From Marixanthotalea marina (GTDB taxonomy: Bacteria; Bacteroidota; Bacteroidia; Flavobacteriales; Flavobacteriaceae): a stretch of 64,000 bases of DNA. Location: assembly GCA_018883545.1 (NCBI GenBank), contig JAHLEH010000005.1:62001-126000 (forward strand), written 5' to 3'. The notes under the pieces are model-generated. The model saw only the letters and a program-made list of their open reading frames with translations, was not told the origin of the DNA and did not search any database. Made by a program: the position numbers and the translations under genes. Shown here in pieces: positions 28,017-38,715 of the stretch (positions are counted from its first letter, which is position 1; the number at the start of each line of letters is the position of its first letter).

Positions 28017-29012
28017 ATGAATTACAACCTTTTAAAAGACAAAACAGTTCTTGTTACTGGTGGTGCCGGATTTATAGGCTCCAATCTCTGTGAAACCTTG
28101 CTTAATTATAATGTAAAGGTAGTCTGCTTAGACAATTTTGCTACTGGTAAGCGAGAGAATATTGCACCTTTTCTAAAAAACAAACAGTTTCAACTTATTG
28201 AAGGGGATATCAGAAACCTTGAAGATTGCCATACAGCCTGTAAAAATGTGGATTTTATACTGCACCAAGCGGCTTTAGGCTCAGTTCCAAGGTCTATTAA
28301 AGACCCTATAACCACAAACGACGTTAATATTTCTGGATTTTTAAATATGCTGGTGGCGGCAAGAGATGCTAAAGTAAAGCGCTTTGTATATGCGGCCAGT
28401 TCATCAACTTATGGTGATCATCAAGCTTTACCTAAGATTGAAGAGATTATAGGAAAACCCTTATCGCCTTATGCCATTACAAAATACGTAAATGAATTAT
28501 ATGCGGATATTTTTTATAAAACCTATCAGTTAGACACTGTGGGTTTACGCTATTTTAATGTTTTTGGAAAACGACAAGATCCTAATGGCGCTTATGCTGC
28601 TGTAATTCCTTTATTTGTTAAACAATTTATAAACCATGAATCTCCAGTTATTAATGGAGATGGCAGTTATTCAAGAGATTTCACCTATATTGATAACGTT
28701 ATTCAAATGAATATTAAAGCAATTACGACTGCTAATAAAGATGCTTTAAACACCGTTTATAATGTAGCTTATGGAGAACGTACCACATTGTTGGAATTAG
28801 CAACAATATTAAAAACATATCTTTCTGAGTTTGACCCTGCAATTAAAGAAATTGAAATTAAACACAGAGATAACAGAATTGGTGATATTCCCCATTCTTT
28901 AGCATCTATTGAAAAAGCAAAACAATTATTAAACTACAACCCGAAATTCAGTATAACTAATGGTTTAAAAGCAGCTGTTAGTTGGTATTGGGAGAATTTA
29001 CAAGTATCATGA
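28017..29012 (+). CDS. WbpP/TviC-like UDP-GlcNAc 4-epimerase
   Basis: A 331-residue extended SDR. Motifs are [13 protein letters not shown] near 16, [24 protein letters not shown] (family signature of WbpP/TviC), [17 protein letters not shown] and the [18 protein letters not shown] substrate loop. Such enzymes interconvert UDP-GlcNAc/UDP-GalNAc or their uronic acids. The stop codon overlaps the ugd start (ATGA), and a TviB/WbpO-like dehydrogenase follows two genes later, matching the usual partner pair. Confidence 0.92.
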   Translation: MNYNLLKDKTVLVTGGAGFIGSNLCETLLNYNVKVVCLDNFATGKRENIAPFLKNKQFQLIEGDIRNLEDCHTACKNVDFILHQAALGSVPRSIKDPITTNDVNISGFLNMLVAARDAKVKRFVYAASSSTYGDHQALPKIEEIIGKPLSPYAITKYVNELYADIFYKTYQLDTVGLRYFNVFGKRQDPNGAYAAVIPLFVKQFINHESPVINGDGSYSRDFTYIDNVIQMNIKAITTANKDALNTVYNVAYGERTTLLELATILKTYLSEFDPAIKEIEIKHRDNRIGDIPHSLASIEKAKQLLNYNPKFSITNGLKAAVSWYWENLQVS

Positions 29013-30388
29013 TAATAAAAAACATTTGTTGCATTGGCGCTGGCTATGTAGGAGGTCCTACTATGGCTGTTATTGCCAAAAAAAATCCAAATATTAAAGT
29101 TACCATTGTTGACATTAATGCTGAAAGAATCGCAGCATGGAATGGTGACGACTTATCCAAATTACCTATATACGAACCAGGATTGGCTGATATTGTAAAA
29201 GAAACCAGAGGTAAAAACTTGTTTTTTTCAACGGATATAGACAAACATATTGCAGAGTCTGAAATGATTTTTATTTCTGTAAATACACCAACCAAAACCT
29301 ATGGTAAAGGAAAAGGCATGGCGGCCGATTTAAAATATGTAGAGCTTTGTGCCCGTAATATTGCAAAAGTGGCAACTACCAATAAAATTGTAGTCGAAAA
29401 ATCGACGTTGCCAGTTAGAACTGCTGAAGCTATCAAAAGTATTTTGCACAATACTGGTAACCATATTGATTTCCATATTTTATCAAATCCAGAGTTTTTG
29501 GCTGAAGGGACAGCTGTGAATGACCTATTAAACCCAGACAGGGTACTCATTGGTGGTGAATCTGAACAAGCTATTGAAAGTTTAGCAAGTATCTATAGAT
29601 CATGGGTTCCTAACGAAAATATTTTAAAAACGAACCTATGGTCTTCTGAATTATCAAAACTAACAGCAAATGCTTTTTTAGCACAACGCATTTCTTCTAT
29701 TAATGCCATTTCTGAGTTATGTGAGAAAACAGGAGCTAATGTTTCTGAGGTAGCAAAAGCCATTGGCATGGACACTCGAATTGGTCCAAAATTTCTAAAA
29801 GCATCCGTTGGATTTGGGGGGTCTTGTTTTCAAAAGGATATTTTAAATTTAGTTTATATTGCCAGAAGCTTTAATCTAAATGAAGTTGCTGACTATTGGG
29901 AGCAAGTGATTGTTATGAACAATCATCAAAAACGACGTTTTTCCGATCATTTAATAAAAACACTATATAATACCGTTTCTGGTAAGAAAATAGGTATGTT
30001 AGGTTGGGCATTTAAAAAAGATACTAATGACACAAGGGAATCTGCTGCTATATATGTAGCAGATCATTTGTTAAATGAGCAAGCTCATATTGCTGTTTAT
30101 GACCCAAAGGTACCGGAGACTAAAATTCAAAACGATCTCAATTATTTAAACACGCGATCAGAAGAAGAAAATCTTAAAGGAATCACGGTTACCCTTGACC
30201 CTTACGAAGCTCTTAAGGAAGCACATGCAGTGGCTATTATGACAGAATGGGATGAATTTAAAACATACGATTGGGAGAAAATTTATGATGGTATGAAAAA
30301 ACCTGCATTTATTTTCGATGGTAGAAACATATTGGATAAAAAAGAAATGGAAACCATTGGTTTTGAATATTATTCTATAGGACAATAG
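29009..30388 (+). CDS. ugd: UDP-glucose 6-dehydrogenase, long (eukaryote-like) type
   Basis: About 459 residues from the ATG that overlaps the previous stop codon; the frame could be opened 27 nt earlier at a TTG but the Rossmann motif then starts too late. The N-terminus has [16 protein letters not shown], typical of the animal-type UDP-glucose dehydrogenase, with [20 protein letters not shown] and catalytic Cys in [12 protein letters not shown]. It oxidises UDP-glucose to UDP-glucuronate. It feeds the 4-epimerase encoded first in the operon. Confidence 0.94.
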   Translation: MIIKNICCIGAGYVGGPTMAVIAKKNPNIKVTIVDINAERIAAWNGDDLSKLPIYEPGLADIVKETRGKNLFFSTDIDKHIAESEMIFISVNTPTKTYGKGKGMAADLKYVELCARNIAKVATTNKIVVEKSTLPVRTAEAIKSILHNTGNHIDFHILSNPEFLAEGTAVNDLLNPDRVLIGGESEQAIESLASIYRSWVPNENILKTNLWSSELSKLTANAFLAQRISSINAISELCEKTGANVSEVAKAIGMDTRIGPKFLKASVGFGGSCFQKDILNLVYIARSFNLNEVADYWEQVIVMNNHQKRRFSDHLIKTLYNTVSGKKIGMLGWAFKKDTNDTRESAAIYVADHLLNEQAHIAVYDPKVPETKIQNDLNYLNTRSEEENLKGITVTLDPYEALKEAHAVAIMTEWDEFKTYDWEKIYDGMKKPAFIFDGRNILDKKEMETIGFEYYSIGQ

Positions 30389-30390
30389 AA

Positions 30391-31674
30391 ATGAAACAAA
30401 AAGATAAAATAGCTATTATAGGTTTGGGGTATGTGGGATTACCTCTAGCACGCTTATTTGCGACTAAATATAATGTAGTTGGATTTGATATTAATCAAAA
30501 GCGAATATCTGAATTACAAAAAGGAAAAGATGTTACGTTAGAAATAGAAGATGATGTTTTAAAAGCTGTATTAAAAGATAACACCAATTCAGGTATAGGG
30601 TTATTTTGTTCTTCTCATCTTGATGATATCAAGGACTGTAATTATTATATAGTTACTGTCCCGACACCAATTGATAAAAACAACCGACCAGATTTAACGC
30701 CTTTATACAAATCCAGTGAAACTGTAGGGAAGGTTTTAAAAAAAGGCGATGTTGTTATTTATGAATCAACAGTATATCCTGGCGTTACTGAAGATGAATG
30801 TGTTCCTATTTTAGAGAAAATAAGCGGCCTATCCTTTAATAAAGATTTTTTTGCAGGGTATTCTCCAGAACGCATCAATCCTGGAGATAAGGAACATACT
30901 GTTGATAAAATTTTAAAAGTGACATCGGGTTCCACTCCAGAAATTGGTAAAAAAGTAAATGATTTGTATGCCAGTATTATTACAGCCGGAACCCACCTTG
31001 CTCCTACTATTAAAGTTGCTGAAGCTGCCAAAGTGATTGAAAATTCTCAACGTGATATAAATATTGCATTTGTTAATGAGTTAGCCAAAATATTCAATCT
31101 TATGGATATTGATACACATGCTGTATTGGAAGCGGCAGGCACCAAATGGAATTTTTTGCCTTTTAAACCCGGATTAGTTGGTGGACATTGCATAGGTGTT
31201 GATCCCTACTATTTAGCTCAAAAAGCCCAAGAAGTTGGTTATCACCCAGAAATTATTTTAGCAGGACGGCGTGTCAATGATAGCATGGGGCAATACATTG
31301 CCAGTGAAGTGGTGAAAATGATGCTGAAAAATGATCTTAAAGTAAATGGTGGTAAAATCTTGATGCTGGGAATCACTTTTAAAGAAAATTGCCCAGATGT
31401 AAGAAACACAAAGATTGTAGATGTCATAAAACATTTAAAAGAATATGGTCTTGATATCACAATCTATGATCCCTGGGCAAATCCAGAAGAGGTAGAACAT
31501 GAATATAATTTAATAACATTAGACATCTTGCCTGAGGAATCTTTTGATACCATTGTTTTAGGGGTTGCTCATAAAGAGTTTCTTGATATTAACTATGAGA
31601 AGTTATTAAACCTAAATGGGTTGATTTATGATGTTAAAGGGGTGATAAGGGAAAAATCAAGTCGTAAATTATAA
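30391..31674 (+). CDS. TviB/WbpO-like UDP-HexNAc 6-dehydrogenase
   Basis: A 427-residue nucleotide-sugar dehydrogenase. Motifs: IIGLGYVGLPLARLFA at about 9-24, ESTVYPGVTE, FAGYSPERINPGD and catalytic Cys in VGGHCIGVDPYYL. The YSPERINPGD and GGHCIGVDPYYL forms match the TviB/WbpO/VipA branch, which makes UDP-GlcNAcA or UDP-GalNAcA. With the WbpP/TviC-like epimerase two genes upstream it forms the two-enzyme pathway known from Salmonella Vi antigen. It starts 2 nt after ugd. Confidence 0.92.
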   Translation: MKQKDKIAIIGLGYVGLPLARLFATKYNVVGFDINQKRISELQKGKDVTLEIEDDVLKAVLKDNTNSGIGLFCSSHLDDIKDCNYYIVTVPTPIDKNNRPDLTPLYKSSETVGKVLKKGDVVIYESTVYPGVTEDECVPILEKISGLSFNKDFFAGYSPERINPGDKEHTVDKILKVTSGSTPEIGKKVNDLYASIITAGTHLAPTIKVAEAAKVIENSQRDINIAFVNELAKIFNLMDIDTHAVLEAAGTKWNFLPFKPGLVGGHCIGVDPYYLAQKAQEVGYHPEIILAGRRVNDSMGQYIASEVVKMMLKNDLKVNGGKILMLGITFKENCPDVRNTKIVDVIKHLKEYGLDITIYDPWANPEEVEHEYNLITLDILPEESFDTIVLGVAHKEFLDINYEKLLNLNGLIYDVKGVIREKSSRKL

Positions 31675-31708
31675 TAAATTCTTTATTTTTTTAAGTGAAT
31701 TGATCATT

Positions 31709-32812
31709 ATGAAAAGAATTCTACATATAGTCGGAGGTATGAATAGAGCTGGTGCTGAAACTATGTTAATGAATTTGTACAGAAAACTAGATAGGTCTAA
31801 ATACCAGTTTGATTTTGTGTATTTTGTAGATTCTAAATGCGATTATGATGATGAAATACTAGTTATGGGAGGCAGAATATACAGAATAAGTAGCACTAAC
31901 CCCATATCTAGAACCGTAAAATTATCAAGGCTGATAACCCAAAACAAACCTTTTCATGCAGTACACTGCCACATGCTTTTTAGTAATGCTTTTCATGTTT
32001 TGGCAGCCTATTTTGCAGGTATAGATATGAGAATTTCCCATTCCCATAATACCAGTGATGTTAATAGTAAAACCTTTCACGGAAAATTGTACCAGAAATT
32101 ATCAAAAAGTATTATAAGAAAGTTTTCAAACCAATTTATTGCATGTGGTAAAGCAGCAGGTGATTTTTTATTCCCAAACAATGATAAAGTTGAATATTTA
32201 CTCAATGCCATTGATATAGAAGCATTTTCTAATAACAGAATTGCTAACAGACAGTTTTTGAAAAAAGAATTCAATCTTGATGATGATACTATCGTAATCA
32301 CCCAAATAGGTAGAATGTCTCCCGTAAAAAACCATGAATTCACTTTAAAATTTACCGAATACTTAATTCAAAACGGATATAAACTTTTTGTTGTTATTGT
32401 TGGAGATGGCCCACTTAAAAATAAATTGCAGGAATTGGTTACTGGAAAAAAACTTGGTAACGTAATTAAATTTTTAGGGACGCGGTCAGATATCCCAAAC
32501 ATCTTAGCAGGGACTGATTTAATGATTATGCCTTCTTTTCACGAAGGTTTTCCTGTGGTTTTGGTAGAAGCGCAGGCGGCTGGTGTTCCATCATTAATTT
32601 CAAACAATATTTCCCCAGAGGTTGATATGAGATTAAATTTAGTTGATTTTGCTGGTTTAGAAGACGATTTATCCGTTTGGAAACTGAAATTACAGGATAT
32701 TTTAAAACAAAAGCTGTTAGATTCAGCCAATAGACTGAAAGTTTTAACCAACAAAGGGTTTAATATTAACAAAAGTGTAAAAAAATTGGAAAGCATTTAT
32801 GGGAAATTTTAA
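31709..32812 (+). CDS. Glycosyltransferase, GT4 (family 1-like)
   Basis: About 367 residues; I start at the ATG (MKRILHIVGGMNRAGAET) rather than the TTG 9 nt upstream. The N-terminal half carries the GGMNRAGAETMLMNLYR motif, and the C-terminal half the donor-binding EGFPVVLVEAQAAG motif (near 275), so it is a GT-B fold retaining enzyme. It adds a sugar to the growing lipid-linked repeat unit. The gene overlaps the next GT2 gene by 14 nt. Donor and acceptor are unknown. Confidence 0.92.
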   Translation: MKRILHIVGGMNRAGAETMLMNLYRKLDRSKYQFDFVYFVDSKCDYDDEILVMGGRIYRISSTNPISRTVKLSRLITQNKPFHAVHCHMLFSNAFHVLAAYFAGIDMRISHSHNTSDVNSKTFHGKLYQKLSKSIIRKFSNQFIACGKAAGDFLFPNNDKVEYLLNAIDIEAFSNNRIANRQFLKKEFNLDDDTIVITQIGRMSPVKNHEFTLKFTEYLIQNGYKLFVVIVGDGPLKNKLQELVTGKKLGNVIKFLGTRSDIPNILAGTDLMIMPSFHEGFPVVLVEAQAAGVPSLISNNISPEVDMRLNLVDFAGLEDDLSVWKLKLQDILKQKLLDSANRLKVLTNKGFNINKSVKKLESIYGKF

Positions 32813-33674
32813 TTCACCTTTGGTGACTGTGGGCATCCCTTTCTATAACGCCGAACGCTATTTAATGGATGCAGTGAAGTCAACAATTAATCAAACATAC
32901 GGTAACCTTGAAATCATATTGCTGGATGATGGTAGTAGTGACGCTTCGCTTAAAATTTCCCAAGAATTTGAAAGAAAGGACAAACGAATAAAAGTTATTA
33001 GTGATGGTAAAAATATTGGCCTTCCAAAACGGCTCAATCAGCTTTCAAAACTTGCCAAAGGCAGGTATTATGCAAGAATGGATGCTGATGATATTATGTT
33101 TCCTGATAGAATAAAAGTGCAAGTGGATTATTTAGTTAAAAACCCCGAAGTGGATTTACTCGGCACTGGTTTGGTAGCCATTGACAATGATAACAAAATC
33201 ATAGGTTTAAGAAAAGGAGGCACTATAAGTCATGCCACATTGAAATCAACATTAAAGGGTGTATGGGCCGCCCACCCAACTATTTTAGGTAAGACGGAAT
33301 GGTTTAAAGAAAATGAATATGATGAAACCTTGCGAAGGTCGCAAGATTTTGAATTGTGGATAAGAACGGTTGAAAAAAGTCAATTTAGACGTATAGTAGA
33401 ACCTCTATTGTTCTATAGAGAAGCCAGTACGTCTTCCATAAAAAAGTACATGCAGTCCACTAAATATTCTCTAAGAACATTTTGGAAGCATGCATATAAA
33501 ACAGGTGTGCTATTTGCTCTTATCCAAAGTATAAAAAAATTAGGTAAATTATTTATCTATTTAAGTTTCTTTATCATGGGGGCAACCAATGCGCTTATTG
33601 AAAAAAGATCACTTAAAGTATCTGAAAACAATAAAAACAAGTTCTTGGTCTTTTTAAACCAAGCACTTTCCTAA
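32799..33674 (+). CDS. Glycosyltransferase, GT2 (GT-A fold)
   Basis: A 291-residue protein with a GT-A domain: VTVGIPFYNAERYL (10-23), LLDDGSSDAS and the metal-binding ARMDADDIMFPDR (DxD near 102). The C-terminus has a hydrophobic stretch (IYLSFFIMGATNAL near 252-265), suggesting membrane attachment. It is likely an inverting transferase in repeat-unit assembly. It overlaps the GT4 gene upstream. Confidence 0.92.
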   Translation: MGNFNSPLVTVGIPFYNAERYLMDAVKSTINQTYGNLEIILLDDGSSDASLKISQEFERKDKRIKVISDGKNIGLPKRLNQLSKLAKGRYYARMDADDIMFPDRIKVQVDYLVKNPEVDLLGTGLVAIDNDNKIIGLRKGGTISHATLKSTLKGVWAAHPTILGKTEWFKENEYDETLRRSQDFELWIRTVEKSQFRRIVEPLLFYREASTSSIKKYMQSTKYSLRTFWKHAYKTGVLFALIQSIKKLGKLFIYLSFFIMGATNALIEKRSLKVSENNKNKFLVFLNQALS

Positions 33675-33682
33675 TCCATAGT

Positions 33683-34783
33683 ATGAATTATAGCAGCGAA
33701 GCATATCTAAACACCTTTAAAATTGTTTTAGCAGTTTATATCTTATTTGGCACCTTTGTTTTAAAGGCATTGCTTTATCAAAAAAAACGCCTTATTAGAA
33801 ACGACAAAGGATTGCTTATAATCTTTGTGCTTTTTTTAATTGCATTTGTTGGATTTAGAAATAAATACATAGGTACAGATACTATTAATTATTTTAACTA
33901 TTATTTTACCCCAGTAACTTCACTAGTGAGTAGCTATTTTGAAGTGTTTACAAGGTTAAAATCAGATTTTTTGTTTGAAATCCTAGTGTCTTTTTCCTAT
34001 TGGCATAAAAATTTTACGGTATTTTTACTAACGGTGGCCATCGTCATGAATGTGTCTCTCTATATCTTTGTTCGAAAATTTACAGATTTTGGCAATAAAG
34101 GCAGCAGTTTGATTTTATTTTTAACCTTAGCCAGTAGTTTTTCCTTCATGTCTATTGAAATAAATATCATCAGAAATGGCCTTTCTATTTGTTTTATCTT
34201 ATTAGGAATTTATTCGCTTTTAGAAAAGGAAATTAAAAAATTTATAATCTTTGCCCTTATTGCCTTTCTTTTCCATAGAACAGCTATCATTCCAATAGTG
34301 CTCATTTTGGCCGTTTATTTTTCAGATAAAATTGAAATAAAATATTACATAGTATTTTACGTGTTGGTAATTCTTTTGTCTTTTATTGGTTTTGGATTTC
34401 ACTCCATCCAATTTTTGGCTGAATTTGATAATGAAGACTTACAAAAACTAAGACTTGTGGCAGATACAACTTATAGAATAGGATTTAGGTATGATTTTGT
34501 GTTGTACAACAGTTTTTTTCTTTTCTTATTTTTTAAGTTTACCAATGGTAATTATAAGGATTTATTTTTGATAAAATATTTTATCTTGAGTTCGGCGGTG
34601 TTCTTTTTAAACTTTTACATTCCATTTTCTGATCGGTTTGGGATTTATAGTTGGATAGTAATTCCATTGCTTTTATTTAATACCATCAATGATGCTTTTC
34701 CAACAAAAAAGGTGTTTATTTCAACTATCGTTTTAATAGGGTTTTATGTGCTTAACCATGTTATCCTTTTTCCGAGTTGGTAA
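33683..34783 (+). CDS. Wzy-like polysaccharide polymerase (EpsG family)
   Basis: A 366-residue integral membrane protein with about ten hydrophobic segments and the arginine-containing FRNKYIGTDTINYFNYYF near residues 53-70, a pattern of EpsG/Wzy polymerases, plus the HRTAIIPI segment near 199. It would polymerise repeat units in the periplasm. Wzy proteins are poorly conserved, so the call rests on topology, the EpsG-like motif and its place between glycosyltransferase genes, with the flippase close by. Confidence 0.82.
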   Translation: MNYSSEAYLNTFKIVLAVYILFGTFVLKALLYQKKRLIRNDKGLLIIFVLFLIAFVGFRNKYIGTDTINYFNYYFTPVTSLVSSYFEVFTRLKSDFLFEILVSFSYWHKNFTVFLLTVAIVMNVSLYIFVRKFTDFGNKGSSLILFLTLASSFSFMSIEINIIRNGLSICFILLGIYSLLEKEIKKFIIFALIAFLFHRTAIIPIVLILAVYFSDKIEIKYYIVFYVLVILLSFIGFGFHSIQFLAEFDNEDLQKLRLVADTTYRIGFRYDFVLYNSFFLFLFFKFTNGNYKDLFLIKYFILSSAVFFLNFYIPFSDRFGIYSWIVIPLLLFNTINDAFPTKKVFISTIVLIGFYVLNHVILFPSW

Positions 34784-34803
34784 AGACTTAATCATGTTTA
34801 AAA

Positions 34804-35883
34804 TTGATATTTTCTGTGAAAAACATAACCTTTTTAATTAATAACTTATTCTTCTCTGGCGGCACACAAAGAGTTTTGACATCTTTGGCCAATCTCTTAG
34901 TTGACAGATACAGAATTACTATTTTGGTATTTAATGATGATAAAGGCCCTTTTTTCGAATTAAATCCAGAAATTAAAATAAAAAAAATAGACTCTAAAAA
35001 AACATTTAAAATTTTTAGACTTATCGATTCTAGCGCACAAATATATAATGAGCTAAAAAATAGTTCATGTGATTATTATATTAGTTTAGATTCCAATACT
35101 GTGTTGCTTCAAAGCCTTTTTTTGCCAAAAAAAACCAAATTGATTATTTGGGAACATTTTTCGCTATCAAAAAATTTCAATAAGGTGTTGTTTAAAATAT
35201 CTCGGTACTATGCCTCTAAAAGAGCCTATAAATTTGTGTTACTGTCAAAGCAGGAAATAAAAGATTGGGGGCGTGTATATAACATTTCAAAGCAAAAGCT
35301 AGCCTTAATCTATAACCCTATTACAATTAATGAAAGTTTAGATATTTTGGATGCAGACTTATATAACAATAAAAAACTGCTTGCCATTGGTAATAATGTA
35401 CATGTGAAGGGGTTTGACTATTTACTACAAGCATGGAGTTTAGTGAGTAGGAATGGTTGGTCTTTAGAATTTGTCGGTTTACCGGAACAAGAACAGATAA
35501 AACTTAAAAACATCATGGCGAATTATACTTTTGAGAATCAAATTATCGTAAAAGGTAGTATTTCTAACATCCAAAAAAAATATTTGGAAGCTTCTATTTA
35601 TTGTTTATGTTCTCGCATGGAGGCCACACCGTTAGTTTTAATTGAAAGTCAATATGTGGGTTTGCCTGCCATTTCTTTTGATAATTGTGAAGGCCCTTTA
35701 GAGTTATTGAATGATTCGGGATTAATTGTTACGTTTAGAGATGTAAATGCATATGCAAAGGCAATAAACAAGCTTATTAACTCAAAAAATTTGTACCATG
35801 AGCTTTCTAAAAATGCCAAATTAAATTCTGAAAGATTTAAAAATCAAGTGTTTTGTGAGAAATGGCGCAACCTCTTAAGCTAA
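34804..35883 (+). CDS. Glycosyltransferase, GT4 (family 1-like)
   Basis: A 359-residue GT-B glycosyltransferase. It has NNLFFSGGTQRVLTSLANLL near the N-terminus and the donor site EATPLVLIESQYVGLPAISF near 278. Only TTG (34804) or GTG (34816, VKNITFLI) can start this frame; GTG gives the more natural N-terminus. It is the last gene of the plus-strand operon and converges with the GT2 gene on the minus strand, 20 nt away. Confidence 0.88.
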   Translation: MIFSVKNITFLINNLFFSGGTQRVLTSLANLLVDRYRITILVFNDDKGPFFELNPEIKIKKIDSKKTFKIFRLIDSSAQIYNELKNSSCDYYISLDSNTVLLQSLFLPKKTKLIIWEHFSLSKNFNKVLFKISRYYASKRAYKFVLLSKQEIKDWGRVYNISKQKLALIYNPITINESLDILDADLYNNKKLLAIGNNVHVKGFDYLLQAWSLVSRNGWSLEFVGLPEQEQIKLKNIMANYTFENQIIVKGSISNIQKKYLEASIYCLCSRMEATPLVLIESQYVGLPAISFDNCEGPLELLNDSGLIVTFRDVNAYAKAINKLINSKNLYHELSKNAKLNSERFKNQVFCEKWRNLLS

Positions 35884-35903
35884 TTTCATTGGTAAACCTA
35901 CCC

Positions 35904-36920
35904 TTATTGAGAAGTTACCAAATGGCTAATTTTATAGGCTGTTTTTGAGTAATAATAACAGAAACTATAGCATTTTTTTATTACCAGAAATTTTATCATT
36001 TTTCTAAAAAATCCATAAGGGGTATAGAAATGAGAATAAAGTTCTAGACATCTTTTGTCAATAGATTTAAGTTTTTCTACAACTTCCATTTTGGTATTGG
36101 ACTGGTTTCTTAACAAACTTAAAATTGCCCTATTGGTTGAGTTACTTATTCTTTTTCCTAATTTAGAGTATTTATTTTTTAGGTTTTTAATAGTTAAACT
36201 AAAATCATCAATAGATATATCAAGTAATTTTTCTGCAATCGTATATTCAGCTTCAAAAGAATGCAATTTAAATGACAAAGAGCCTTCGTTCAAGACATAC
36301 TGATAATCTATTGCATTAATTATTTTCAATGATTTAGAATGCTTAAGATACTGCATTAAAAAGATAGTGTCCTCAAACATTATTGCTTTAGTTATAAACT
36401 GAACTGAATATGTATCTATTATTTTTTTTTTGAACAGTTTTCCAAAAGGAAAACTATAGTTAAATAAGGCTAGTTCATTTAAAATCAACTCCGTTTCAAG
36501 TGAATCTATATTTATGTCAGTCTCTGTTAGAACCACTTCTTTAGTAATGTTATTATCCGTTTGGGTAAAGCCTCCAATTACGAGATCTATACCGGGTTCT
36601 ATAGAAACAACTAAGTTATTCAAATAATTTTCTTTTACCCAGTCATCACTGTCAACAAAACAAATCCACTCGCCTTTTGCCTTTTCCATGCCTAAATTTC
36701 TGGCGGCGCTTGCACCTTTATTTTTCTGATGGAATACCCTTATCCTGTTATCAATATTTGAATATTTATGGCACACAGAGCCCGAATGATCGCTACTTCC
36801 ATCATTAATAAGTAATACTTCATAATCTTTGAAAGATTGGCTTAGTAAAGAATCAATACATTTTTCCAAAAACTTTTCGGCGTTATAAACAGGAATGATG
36901 ACTGATACTAAAGGATTCAT
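35904..36920 (-). CDS. Glycosyltransferase, GT2 (GT-A fold)
   Basis: A 338-residue protein: VSVIIPVYNAEKFLEKC (5-21), INDGSSDHSG, ASAARNLGMEKAKGEW and the DxD region CFVDSDDWV (near 93). The C-terminal third is helical and basic. It belongs to the family that adds hexoses or GlcNAc in capsule and O-antigen assembly. It starts in an ATGA overlap with the flippase gene just upstream, so they are coupled. A run of 10 T at 36422-36431 (minus-strand A10) lies inside the gene. Confidence 0.92.
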   Translation of the reverse strand: MNPLVSVIIPVYNAEKFLEKCIDSLLSQSFKDYEVLLINDGSSDHSGSVCHKYSNIDNRIRVFHQKNKGASAARNLGMEKAKGEWICFVDSDDWVKENYLNNLVVSIEPGIDLVIGGFTQTDNNITKEVVLTETDINIDSLETELILNELALFNYSFPFGKLFKKKIIDTYSVQFITKAIMFEDTIFLMQYLKHSKSLKIINAIDYQYVLNEGSLSFKLHSFEAEYTIAEKLLDISIDDFSLTIKNLKNKYSKLGKRISNSTNRAILSLLRNQSNTKMEVVEKLKSIDKRCLELYSHFYTPYGFFRKMIKFLVIKKCYSFCYYYSKTAYKISHLVTSQ

Positions 36921-38422
36921 TTTTTTATTTTTTTTTTTAAAACATTAAAGACAATGTATTTCTCCTTTTTTGTAATACCAAAAGCCAATACCAAACCACT
37001 TGATAGTATAAATAAAACAAGTATAGATAAAATGGCGTGCATAGGTAAGTATATTTGTTGCAAAAAGCCCAGACCAATAAGTACAAGATATATAGCATAC
37101 ATTTTAATTAATACTGCTTTTACAAATACCATTGCATTGAATGCAGGTACATATTTTTGTACTATAAATAAATTAGCCAACCCAGCAAACAGGAATACGA
37201 AAAAGCTAATGTAATAGGGCGCTATAGGCCCAAAATTATATTTAAAAAACACATAATTAATAGGTAGTGATAGTAAATAAATAGAACCCGTTAGAAAACT
37301 TATCAAGAACATTTTTCCAGTAGCATGTATAAGGGGAATAAACAATAAAAAGGAAACAGATACTACAGAAGCAAGTAACGAAAGTTGTAAAAATTGGTCT
37401 GCGTAGAGAGGCACTTCATGTAGCCAAAGTTCCAAAATAAAGTCTGAATTAAAAGATAAAGGTATTGAAATCAACATCATTAAGTAGAAAGAGAACTTGG
37501 TACCTTGTTTTAATAAAAAAAATAACCTCTCATAGTCTTTTCCGGCATACGATTGAATAACCTGAGGTTTTGCCGCTAGAGCAAAATTAGAACTTAGAGA
37601 CATGAGACCGCCTTGAAATTGGCTTACAATAGCCACCGAAGCATTAACAACAGGCCCAAAAAACATATTCAATAAGATGTTAACACCCTGAAGCCTTAGC
37701 ATAACACTCAAATTACCATACAAATCCCAACTGAAGAATGAAAACATTTCCTTAATAACAACCCTATCGAACAGAAAATTAAATTTGCATTCTTCAAAAT
37801 TACGTCTGCAATATACCTGATAGGTAAGACGTATGCCTATGGATAACACTAGAATTAAAATGGCATACCATAGCAATTTATCTAAAGAAATATAACTAAT
37901 AACAATTGCAACGGCCAGTTTCAATATAGCCTCTAAAATTGATAAATAAGTATATATGCCCATTTTCTCATGTGCAATGATACTTGCATCGTAAGGTATT
38001 TGCATGATCATAAATAAAATGGAAACTACAGATACTTGATATACCCAAAAAGCAATATCCATACGGCTCTCTGGGATTACCAACTTGTTGTAAAAAAACC
38101 ACAGGCCTAAAGTTTCGGCAATAATGAACACGACTATAGCCAAGCAAAAATGAAGGATGATAGAGGTATTAAAAACTGTTTTTAATCTTTTAAGATCGCC
38201 TACTTTTGAAATGTTTAAAAACCGGGTTGTTGTTCCGCTTAAAGCGGCATGCATAAAACTCAAAATACCAACGACTCCACCAACTATACTATATATGCCA
38301 TAATCTACTACACCCAGGGCCTCTAGAACTATTCGTGATGTATATAATCCTATGCCTAATTTAAAAAAAGTCCTAAAATATAGGAACAAAGTATTTTTTG
38401 CAATTACTTTATTGGATGACAA
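36917..38422 (-). CDS. Wzx-like polysaccharide flippase
   Basis: A 501-residue membrane protein with about 12-14 hydrophobic helices and the MVF/polysaccharide-transporter signature at the N-terminus (NTLFLYFRTFFKLGIGLYTSRIV). It belongs to the Wzx/MOP exporter superfamily and would flip lipid-linked repeat units across the inner membrane. The tail (LKKKIKK) is encoded by an A-rich run. It overlaps the GT2 gene by 4 nt (ATGA). Confidence 0.92.
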   Translation of the reverse strand: MSSNKVIAKNTLFLYFRTFFKLGIGLYTSRIVLEALGVVDYGIYSIVGGVVGILSFMHAALSGTTTRFLNISKVGDLKRLKTVFNTSIILHFCLAIVVFIIAETLGLWFFYNKLVIPESRMDIAFWVYQVSVVSILFMIMQIPYDASIIAHEKMGIYTYLSILEAILKLAVAIVISYISLDKLLWYAILILVLSIGIRLTYQVYCRRNFEECKFNFLFDRVVIKEMFSFFSWDLYGNLSVMLRLQGVNILLNMFFGPVVNASVAIVSQFQGGLMSLSSNFALAAKPQVIQSYAGKDYERLFFLLKQGTKFSFYLMMLISIPLSFNSDFILELWLHEVPLYADQFLQLSLLASVVSVSFLLFIPLIHATGKMFLISFLTGSIYLLSLPINYVFFKYNFGPIAPYYISFFVFLFAGLANLFIVQKYVPAFNAMVFVKAVLIKMYAIYLVLIGLGFLQQIYLPMHAILSILVLFILSSGLVLAFGITKKEKYIVFNVLKKKIKK

Positions 38423-38715
38423 GTCTTATTTTTAATTTTTATTGCTTAAATCTAACATAGATTCAAATATTTTTTTTTCTATACGTTAATATATTTTAGA
38501 AATTTGAAATATTTAAATTTAACATTCACGACCTAAAGTAAACAAATATAGCCTTTTTAATACAGTGACCTAATAAGTTAAAATCTATTTCAAAACTTAA
38601 TACTACATTTCATGAACTGTTTGTACATATTAGCTGTTTAGTTATCAAAAGGTTTCACTAAAAAAACCATTAAGGGATTTATCCTTAATGGTTTTTTTAG
38701 TGTTTAACAATTATG
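38423..38715. other. 293-nt intergenic region between flippase and beta-helix genes
   Basis: It holds a strong hairpin (38656-38702, listed separately) and a TATATTTG -7-like element on the minus strand at 38543-38550, about 120 nt before the flippase start. I see no ORF. Confidence 0.5.
38656..38702 (-). terminator. Strong intrinsic terminator downstream of the beta-helix gene
   Basis: A perfect 20-bp inverted repeat (38656-38675 with 38683-38702) with a 7-nt loop, GC-containing at the loop end and with A/T runs at the base. It sits 14 nt past the stop of the minus-strand beta-helix gene and could also work in the plus direction. Confidence 0.9.
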
